From Arabidopsis thaliana (lineage: Eukaryota; Streptophyta; Magnoliopsida; Brassicales; Brassicaceae), in contig NC_003070.9 of assembly GCF_000001735.4 (NCBI RefSeq), positions 806,001-870,000 of the forward strand: a stretch of DNA of 64,000 nucleotides, written 5' to 3'. How positions within the stretch are numbered: position 1 is the first letter of the stretch; each line of letters starts with the position of its first letter. Under the pieces are notes generated by a model. The model saw nothing but the letters and a program-made list of their open reading frames with translations. It was not told the origin of the DNA and did no database searches. Shown piece after piece: positions 55,109 through 64,000 of this stretch. A program made the translations under genes and the position numbers.

Positions 55109-58019
55109 TTACGAGTTTAATAAACCGTTAAATAACGGGTTTTTACTCTGTTGTTGTTGCTGCTGTTGACCGTTGTCTCTCTTAAGCTGGACTTTCAATT
55201 TCTTACCGCTTAATTGGCAACCGTTCATTGTGTTAATAGCGTTCTGAGCAGCTGCCTGTGAGTCATAACTAATGAATCCTGCGTGCAGCAACAAAAGGGT
55301 TGCGTAACGGTTAATTCGAGTCTAGGGGAAAGAATGAAGATGATAGAGGAAGAAAGCAAGAGCTTACCGAAACATTTGCTTATACCAGTGGCCTTGTCTA
55401 CAAACACCTTGGCGCTTAGAACCTTACCAAAAGGTTGAAACGTAGCCGCGAGTTCTTGATCCTCGAATTCCCGAGGTATGTTATAAATAAATAGATTCGC
55501 ACCTGCTGGTCCTGAGAACATCAAAGAAATTGCTTTAAATATCAGTAACATAACGACTAGAAACTTATCAAAATCTTATTTGTTCTTGTTTTGGACTAAC
55601 TAAACCTTCTGTTTGAAGCGAGGAAGGTATCGATGTGCCGTTATTAGAAATTCCAGGTGAAACTGTGGTTAGAGGAAGGCGAGGAGGTATCATCCCTCTA
55701 GGAAATGCCATAGGATATTGAAGACCATGGTAACCGTAATTTCCAAGAGCCGTTGGGAAGTTTCTGCGGGGGGCCAAACGTGGTGGGACAGACTCTGTCA
55801 AAGCGGTTCCCTGCAATGCCCTGCCGTTACCTTGGTTAGGTGAAATCACATTGTGAAATGCATGTTGAGTCTGGATAGGTGGTAGCATGTAGCCATAAGT
55901 TCCAGGCACCTGTTATAGAGAAAAGTTTTAAGGATCAAATAAAAAAAGTCTTGCAACCAAAATACACCAATCTCTACAGCTTTTTCAAACCTCATGAGTC
56001 CAAAAAGTTCAATCCAAGTAGATGAGAAAACAAGAACTTACATGATAGCCATATCCATTGTAAGGAGGAACATAACTCATAGGTAATGCTCCAAACATGG
56101 AGGGGTTTTGCGGATCGAGTCTGGAGACATGAGATTGAACTTTTAGAAGTCTTCGAGCTTGTCTTTCCTTTTCTGTGTCTGCCCATTTAACAATCAAAGG
56201 AACATTTGCTCCCTAAAAGAAGAAAAAAAGAATGTGATATTGTCACACTCTCCATACAAGTCTTTATAAAATAACAAGAATGTTCGAGAGAAGTATATGT
56301 AATAAGCACATACCTCCATTATATGTCTTCCGTTGAGGGCTTCCATAGCTGCGACCGCTTGTTCTTTAGACTCGTACTTTAGAAACAGACAGCCTAAAAT
56401 AATCCAAATGAACCAAATAATTAAAGTCAGTCAGAACTCTGGTATAGAGTGCTTGCTATAGATGCATAAGCAAGTGGAGATACATACCTTTGCTAGTTTG
56501 TAGAGACCCTCTTAGAATCTGTAGATCCTTAATGGTTCCGTATTCAGAGAATAAGGACTGGACTTCAGTTTCAGAGACATTCTTTGGAAGCATACCGACG
56601 AAAAGTTTGTGCTCTGGATTGCACGAACAGTCAAGAACATCTATCAAATTGATTGGTATCAAAAATTAAAAAATGCGACCAAACTCTGGAAAGAAAGAAA
56701 AAAAGAACTCTTTTGGTGCTTAGACTTCATCACTCAGAAGCATTTTGCGTACCTAGTCTTTCCAACTCGCCATCTGCATACTTAACTTGCAACGGACTAG
56801 ATGCCTGAAACATATCATAAGAAAGTGAATTCTATAATTCGAGAGAGGGATAAGAGTGTACATAGCCCATAAGCATCCTAATGTTCAGATACCGGCCACA
56901 GAAAAATCGAAAGAAGCAAGGATATATATATACACCAAATTTTTGTTAAAGATCGCTCAACAAAAAGTCAACACAATGAAGCAAAAGTTTTCTCTTGGTA
57001 TTTGGGTTCCTATAATCTCATTCCTAGAGATGTTCTAGCTTTTTGCATCTTGCACGTTTTAGTGACCACTGACATACATCTATAGTGGACCAATGTGGTT
57101 TCTTGGGTTTGAAGAAATCAGCTAGAGAGGATTTGAAACGAACTAGTATCATCAGATTACAATAACTGATAGGGCAGATTCTGATCAGCCAAATCAGATT
57201 CATGATTTCACCTCGATGGATATATGATATATATAACCAAGCAACAACATGCAAAATTAACAGGGACAATAATCAAGTACAATGCAGATCGAGACGGATA
57301 AAAAGAAGAAAAATCAATCTGAGATTTTAATCAGTAGCTTGAAAAAATGTCACCTTAAGTAGTTTTGATGTACACAGAAACATCAGATTCAAATATCAGA
57401 AAATCCCAGAAAATTAAGCAAAACAGCTTCAAGAATGGTAACAAGAAAGAAGACTTACCCCAGGCAATGTCTTCTTGTTATGAAAACTATTGATCACCTT
57501 GTCAGCATCTTCCCTTGTAGGACATGTCAGAAAACAACATCCTACAATTCCACAAGAAATTAGGGTTTTCACAATTCAAAAATAAAATAAAAGCAACGAA
57601 GAAATCACGCGCAATAAAAAAGAACAAAAAAAAAAAAAAACAGGGGAACTTCCAAATTAAAGAAAGAAAAAAACAGAGTTCAAATTAAACGAATGAAACG
57701 GAGAAAATTAGGGTTTTCAGAATCCAAAATCAGACGAATCGAAAAACCATCTACAAGTATCCTCGAAACAGAGAAAAACTTCTAAGAAAAAAAACAAAAA
57801 GATATCAAAAGTAACGTTCTTTGGGAGAAAACAGAGGAATTTTTTTATTAAAAAAAAACCTCGAGGAGCTCGTGTTGTCTTCTCTTTAATGATGTTGACT
57901 TCATTGACGATGGAGAATTCTCGAAACAATGTGAGGAGCTGAATCTCCGTCATGTGCTTCGGAACTTGTCCGACGAACAGCTTCACCCTCTCTTCGTTCT
58001 CCATCGTCTCCTCCGCCAT
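55109..58019 (-). CDS. BRN2: Bruno/CELF-like three-RRM RNA-binding protein BRN2
   Basis: Nine exons: 58019-57860, 57541-57459, 56804-56753, 56640-56488, 56393-56314, 56212-56042, 55909-55606, 55511-55368 and 55278-55109, giving 438 aa (At1g03457). Bruno-like proteins bind U-rich/Bruno-type elements in mRNA 3' UTRs; Arabidopsis BRN1 and BRN2 repress SOC1 mRNA and delay flowering. RRM1 starts [13 protein letters not shown] with RNP1 GCCFLTC; RRM2 starts [13 protein letters not shown] with RNP1 KGCLFLKY; after a Pro/Gly/Tyr-rich linker, RRM3 starts [13 protein letters not shown] with RNP1 KCFGFISY. This 2+1 layout is typical of CELF proteins. The tail has a short Gln run ([11 protein letters not shown]). 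Confidence 0.94.
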
Positions 58020-60216
58020 TATTTCTTTCTCTCGACTTCGTCGTCTTCTTCTTCTTCTTCTTCTTCTTCTCTCTCTACAGGCTTTTTCTTCCTGAATATT
58101 TATTTATTTACTTTCTTTTTTTTGGAAAAAATAATAATAATAAGAAAAAAAAATGAGAGAACTACTAACTAATGGGTGACAAAGTGGTTAAATTAAAATA
58201 CGGACTAAATCTGGGCTCGTCGTTATTACTAAATTTACGATATTGCCATTAAAACAGCTGTTCAATTAAACAAGAAGGCGAGCCTGTGGGATGCCAGGGG
58301 AACACTTTCGGATTGTTTTGTCTGATTATGGATGTGTTGTCATGCCGAATTTACCATTTTATCCGCGTTTTTGTTTTAATATGGAGTGTGTGAATAAGCT
58401 GACTATTTTTTTTGTTATGTTTAAATTAAATAGCTGTCATTTCTTCAGTCTTCTGCATTAAAACTCAAAATGTTAGTTTATGTTTAGTTTTTTTTTGGAT
58501 TTTTATTGTCGTTTGGTTTAAAGAAAAGTGAGTATTTTGTTTATGTTGGATATCGTTTGTTAAAGTTAGTCTACCTTTATTCTAATATTTTTTTTTATCA
58601 ATTCCTCCTTATAATGGATATGATCATCTGACGTTAAAGTAGTGATAGATATATGTCCTAATATTTTTATCACTAAAATTTTTATATATTTAATTCTTTA
58701 TTAATAATAAAAAGTGTAGGTTTGTTTAAAGGTCCAAATCAAACATACACAGTTACAAACACAAAAAGAAAAACCTTTTTTTTCTTTTGAGCAGTTGAAA
58801 TTTGAGTATTTGACAATACACATGGACACGGCTATAAATTTCCATATTAATTATTTTATATAATATATATATTTTAGCTTTAGACAATAATATATTACAC
58901 CATTGAAAAGAGGGTTTGGACATTTCAATCTAGCCAAACCAACTCCAAATGCAAACTGTCATTTTTAACTTAAATTGAATATAAACATTTTTATCGTTTT
59001 CGCACCATACAACTAAATTAAAATCAATCCAATCCTATTTGTAACAAGTGATGAAGTGAATAATAATATGTGTTATATTAATGTAACATATTATTTATTT
59101 TTGGAACGGAGAATCCAATGACCAATTCTAGATTTGTAAAAAAAAAAATTAAAAGTAAGTAAATCGAGAAATAGTTATAGAAATAAATACGACTATACTA
59201 GTTGACCGTAGAATTTATATCCATACACGAGAGGTCATTTTCATTTTTCAGTGACAACGAGTAGAGGACACTGAAATAAGGGTAGAGTGTCGTAAATATA
59301 AGGAAATACTAGTGGCAAAAACATAAATATGACAGACTGTCCTTGCCATTCGGAAATAAATAACCACATCAGCTCCGATTCTTACATCAAATTTCACAAA
59401 GAAGGCCGCTGACTTTATTTAGTTTACGTTTTGACCCCACTTGTTTTCTGGTTTTTGTGCATGTTTGTGTGAATTAGTCATTGATAAACGATAATAGTGT
59501 AGTAGTAATTAAGAAGAAAAAACCACTCGGCCGCTTAATTTAGCATGAAAACGTATTAAAAGAATCTCCACTGTTACTCTGTGAGTAAATGATAATATTT
59601 CTATTGCATTTCATGAAAGAAGTCAATGAAAAAGTTTGACATATCAATCAAGTATTCATTAGTCTACTAAAATATGTATACGTTGTTAGATTAATCTATA
59701 TCCAATCTGTAGATAGTAGATAACGTGCTTATGTAAAAACAAAGTTAGATTCTACATCTCACCAGTCTCTGGCATTTCAAATTTGCAGATCTTTGGGAAA
59801 TTTACTTATCCTCATAGTGAGACCCAAAAGTCTTCAGACTTATGATCATATAAAAGAATATCATTCGACAAAACCACAATCATATAGAAGAACATTATGA
59901 AAATCTAAAATAATGGTCAAACCTTTTAAACAACAACTTCTTATCACCATTTATTACACACATAAAGTAAAAGAAAACAAACTTACAGATATTAAAGAAC
60001 AAAACAATTGATTTCAAAAGAAAGACAATTATATTTAAACAAGAAACGAACAATAGAAAATGTAACAAACATCCATGGACTTAGGTATAACTACAATCCT
60101 ATGATATACCTTACGCTAACTAGTTGAGAGTATACCCTACCTATCACAGAGTACAAAGATATTTAGAGAAAGTTCCTCAGTTTCTGTTCTTGATCACTCG
60201 GACCTCTCTGTCTCCT
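58020..60216. other. BRN2 5' flank and NET3A 3' flank
   Basis: The left edge is the BRN2 leader, with a CTT repeat on this strand (GAA on the mRNA strand). Beyond about 58400 the DNA is AT-rich with no gene seen. Some stretches hint at old insertions (A/T runs at 58130-58155 and 59137-59149), without clear termini. Confidence 0.4.
58043..58070 (+). repeat. CTT/GAA microsatellite in the BRN2 leader
   Basis: About nine CTT units starting 24 bases upstream of the BRN2 ATG. On the transcript it reads as a purine-rich GAA tract, common in Arabidopsis leaders. Confidence 0.9.
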
Positions 60217-61493
60217 CTAAAGAGTCATGAGCTCTTTGGAAGTAGAATCTGTGTTTGGGAGAGCCCAATTGCCAAAGCCTTTCCCCCATAACCCTTCAAG
60301 CTTAATCTTCTTAAACTCAAATGGCTTCCACATCTGTTGCTTCCTCTGAGAATCACCACCTTCCTTATTACGCCTTGCAACAACAGTATTGGTAACACGT
60401 TTCTTAAGCTCTGAGTTCTCTTCTTTAAGCATTTGTATTGCTACACTCATTTGCCTTATAGCTTCTCTCTTCTCTTCATCTTTCTCTCTCACCATTTCAC
60501 TGTAAACCTTATTCTCCTCTCTCAGCCTCTCTATCTCTATCTTCATCATCTCAGAATTTCCATTACCTTCACTGTAAACGACTTCCGATGGTTCTATTTC
60601 CTCAACAATGCCATCAATTTCACTTTCATCGACCCATTTGCTTTCACCGTTATCTATTTCAGACTCCGCATACTCCTCATGAGTCTCACAAGCCTCAGAC
60701 CAAGAAGACTCATCACAAGTTGATGATTTCTCATGACTCTCCGAGTCTGAGCCATGTTTATGCACAGAAGAGGGTCTCAACAAGTCGTACCTCTCGGCCA
60801 AGGAGCGATGTGAACGGTAGAATTCTTCCACCATAGCTATAAGCTCGGGCCTTTTCTTGTAATACATCTCAGCTCGTGCCGCAAAAGAATCAGCATCCTC
60901 ATCAATCACTCTCAGCATTTCCTTTGTCTTTTCATCCAATTCTTCAATAACACAATCAAAGTTCACCATGTCAAAACCTCAATGAAGTTAAATAATTGTG
61001 TATCATTACTTAGTCTCAGAAAGATAAGATACCAAAAGAGAATCATCTACGACTATTATAACCCAATTACAACAAGTATCTTGATAACCAAAGACCTTTG
61101 AGAGGACCAAAGACCCATACACCAATATCAACACTTGGATTAAGACATTAAAAGAACCAAAATAAACGTGTCAAACCTTGATGAAACTAAATACCGATAA
61201 GATACCAAGAGAAGATACCAAGAGAAGAGCATCTTCTCCAACAACAACAAAGCTTTGTGACTAAAATTCATCAAGCAAAAACGCAATAGCTTACCTTTGA
61301 AATCAATAGACACACATATACCAAAATCAACACTTCGAATTCGAAAGAAGAATCAAATCATAAGTAAATATATAAAAATTCTTGGAACCCAAAAAGAGAA
61401 ATTTTTACCAGAGAGAGTAGAATGAAGCCAAGGAGAGAAATTAGTAGTGTTGTGATTTCCAATCCACCACCATTTTGATGAGTCCATCACCAT
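60217..61493 (-). CDS. NET3A: NAB-domain actin-binding protein NET3A (KIP1-like)
   Basis: Two coding exons, 61493-61409 and 60941-60217, giving 269 aa (At1g03470). The first exon carries the signature start of the NAB domain, [20 protein letters not shown]; the second continues [20 protein letters not shown], then [17 protein letters not shown], completing it. NET proteins bind F-actin and sit on membranes; NET3 members are placed at nuclear or ER membranes. After the NAB domain come an acidic region and a coiled coil (about residues 160-220), then a short basic tail. The second-exon frame alone would give a false start at 60969 ([10 protein letters not shown]), which lies in the intron. A near second ATG is at 61487. 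Confidence 0.92.
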
Positions 61494-61677
61494 CTTTCAC
61501 TCTTCTTAAAGCTTTCTCCACTCAAAAAACACAAAACAGCAAAATACAAATCAAAGACTCACTCTTTGAATTATTAGATTAGTTTCATCTTCAGTAACAC
61601 AAAAAGCAGAGACTCCGAAAATTACCAACCTCGGTGCGTGGAAAACCAAGATAGACAATAAATAAACGGCGCCGTTT

Positions 61678-61706
61678 CTTCTTCTTCTTCTTCTTCTTCT
61701 TCTTCT
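61678..61706 (+). repeat. CTT microsatellite upstream of NET3A
   Basis: About nine CTT units, GAA on the NET3A strand, in its presumed leader or promoter, directly abutting the GGCGCC palindrome. Confidence 0.9.
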
Positions 61707-62919
61707 CCGCCTTGAGAGCAATTTTAAGGAGTTTAGTATTCTTCTGTCTTCGGACTTGAGAGTTCAGAGTCTTTTATCATTGACATTAACTGTCTTAACC
61801 AATCGCATATTGCCACGTATGGTATTTAAGTAATACACAGCAGAGTTTGTAATTTACGGATATACCCCTGGAGGCTAAGCGGCGGATGACATGGCAGAAC
61901 TTCACTGTTTATGTCCTTAAATGACGTTTCCACCCCTTAATATGAATTTTTGGACTGCCAGATTTGGTTCTTCAAACGAATTATTTATTACTTAAATAAC
62001 TATTTTTTATAGAAAATTTCCTTAATCAAAGTCAAGTAAAATACTATTCAATGATTTCCTCTCTATATCAGAGTTGTTCTTTAATTTATTTAAATGTTTA
62101 TAACCTTATAACAGTGTAGTCAAAGATTTATCATATATGGAGCTATGAACAGGGGTAGTTTGGGAGTTATGTTCAGATGATAGATATGAAAGTTATCTAA
62201 ATGGGCCCCACGAGGCATGTGGGCCGGGGTGAGCGTAACACGCAAAAGGAGTTTGTGCAACGGTCGATAAAACTCTTTGCCGCAACTTTCCATGGCTTAT
62301 TAGTGTGTAATGAATAAGACAAAAAACATTAAAGTAGTCGGGAAAAATAAAATATTAAAGTAAATATAAAAAATTGATGAACCTCATATTTAGTTCTTCA
62401 TTTGGCTTTGTTTCATTATTAGCTCTTTTTACAATAAGACAAGTGAATCTATTTTTTTTCTTTTTAAGGATGTTATTGTCTTTGAATAATTTTAAATTTG
62501 TACCCTATTTATAGATTAAAGTATTGATTAACACTTACAGGCGTTAAGCACTATTTCTACATAAAAAAAATACACTGATTTGCATAGAATTCTGTACAAA
62601 CAAACAAAAAATAGAAATTTATTGCTTTATTTGGGGATTATTAAATGATTCAGGGCGTAATAACGAGAGAGATGAAAAAAAAAGGAAATTATGACAGCTA
62701 ACACTAAGAGGCTTGATGACAAAAAAAAAAAAAAAAAAAAATACTAAGAGGCCTAATGGCTTACATTAGGCTGGGCTGATCACTGTTTCTTCTCTTTGGA
62801 AAAGCTCAGATTTCAACACTTTGAGCAATAAGTTTTTGTTTTGGGTTCTTAAGGAGGATATGGATTTGGATTAGAGTCCGTAGATAAGCATGTCACTTGT
62901 GAAAAAGTTGAATGCACAA

Positions 62920-63258
62920 GTTGTCTTCGTTGCCATTGGCAAAAGAAAGAAACGAAACGACAGCGTAACAGACGCATGTTAACATGCACATCACAAGGCT
63001 AGAGTATAACTTTCTTTTCAGTAATCTAATCCTCTAAAGCTGCTCAAAACTTGCAAGAAACCAACTGTTTGCATTGGTAAGTTTTGACTTTTAACAACAC
63101 TGCTCTTAGTTTGTCTTCATTGCCATCGCAAAGAGAGAAAGGAGATGATGTTAACATGCACATCACAAGACTAGATTTTGACCTGACCTTACACACTCTC
63201 TTTCTCCATCTCTCCAGTTATCTAATCCTCTAAAGCTGCTCAAAACTTACATGAAACA
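62920..63258. repeat. Diverged tandem duplication in the LIN2 3' flank
   Basis: Copy A (about 62920-63063) and copy B (about 63110-63258) share ATGTTAACATGCACATCACA (at 62976 and 63148) and ATCTAATCCTCTAAAGCTGC (at 63024 and 63220), plus GTCTTCRTTGCCAT. The offset grows from 172 to 196 nt, so indels separate the copies. Copy B adjoins the LIN2 stop region, so this is a duplicated 3' UTR or terminator region. Confidence 0.85.
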
Positions 63259-63301
63259 ATGGAAATAAACTCACTCTTCTCACAACAATGGGAAACACAG
63301 G

Positions 63302-64000
<699 letters not shown>

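Larger units (their letters stand above)
61494..63301. other. NET3A 5' region and LIN2 3' flank
   Basis: Next to 61494 is the NET3A leader, including a 14-nt perfect palindrome AAACGGCGCCGTTT at 61664-61677 beside a CTT microsatellite. The middle is AT-rich; an A run at 62721-62741 is flanked by short similar sequences. From about 62920 on lies a duplicated 3' flank of LIN2. No gene is seen. Confidence 0.45.

Noticed and set aside
60942-60969. Start of NET3A at [10 protein letters not shown]
   Set aside because: These codons lie in the intron; splicing to 61493-61409 restores the full NAB domain with its WWW motif.

Overview
The window is plant nuclear DNA. Genes are intron-rich and mostly have GT-AG introns, intergenic DNA is AT-rich, and the proteins are plant families (NAB/NET, DUF724-Agenet, HXXXD acyltransferase, AHP, Kelch-phosphatase). 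Gene content and order match, from memory, the top of Arabidopsis thaliana chromosome 1 from about At1g03280 to At1g03475. Locus names given below come from that recollection, not from a database search. I rebuilt exons by hand from splice sites and reading-frame continuity; every multi-exon model given closes in frame, except that the join in the DUF724 gene is uncertain.

Layout. 1-5 kb: 3' end of a TFIIE-alpha gene and a CUE/coiled-coil gene. 5-11 kb: a DUF724/Agenet gene (minus) diverging from the intronless isoamylase-type gene ISA2 (plus). 11-15 kb: a small orphan basic/Pro-rich gene, LSM2 (minus) and a membrane protein gene. 15.2-16.8 kb: a gene-free stretch carrying a short relic of a mitochondrial-type EF-Tu gene. 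16.8-24 kb: a BSD-domain gene diverging from the exosome subunit RRP4, then the RING gene RF4. 25-34 kb: a C2-GRAM gene and ATG18G. 35-40.5 kb: an acyltransferase and two tandem 2-oxoglutarate dioxygenases (the second is 2A6). 40.8-41.7 kb: a Sadhu retroelement with an intact target-site duplication. 42-48 kb: AHP5, a 3.4-kb intergenic stretch and a secreted LRR gene. 48.6-64 kb, all minus: BSU1 (22 coding exons), the three-RRM gene BRN2, NET3A and the 3' end of the coproporphyrinogen oxidase gene LIN2.

This is ordinary euchromatin: neighbours have unrelated jobs (RNA decay, starch, autophagy, cytokinin and brassinosteroid signalling, tetrapyrrole synthesis), and I see no operon-like or defence-like system. 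The interesting signals are structural: an EF-Tu relic that probably marks a lost whole-genome-duplication copy; a Sadhu insertion between 2A6 and a short block shared with the promoter of its tandem partner; a duplicated exon in BSU1; two GC-AG introns; a start codon standing alone as the only coding codon of an LSM2 exon; a stop-free, frame-neutral intron in a dioxygenase gene; and several local tandem duplications in introns and 3' flanks.
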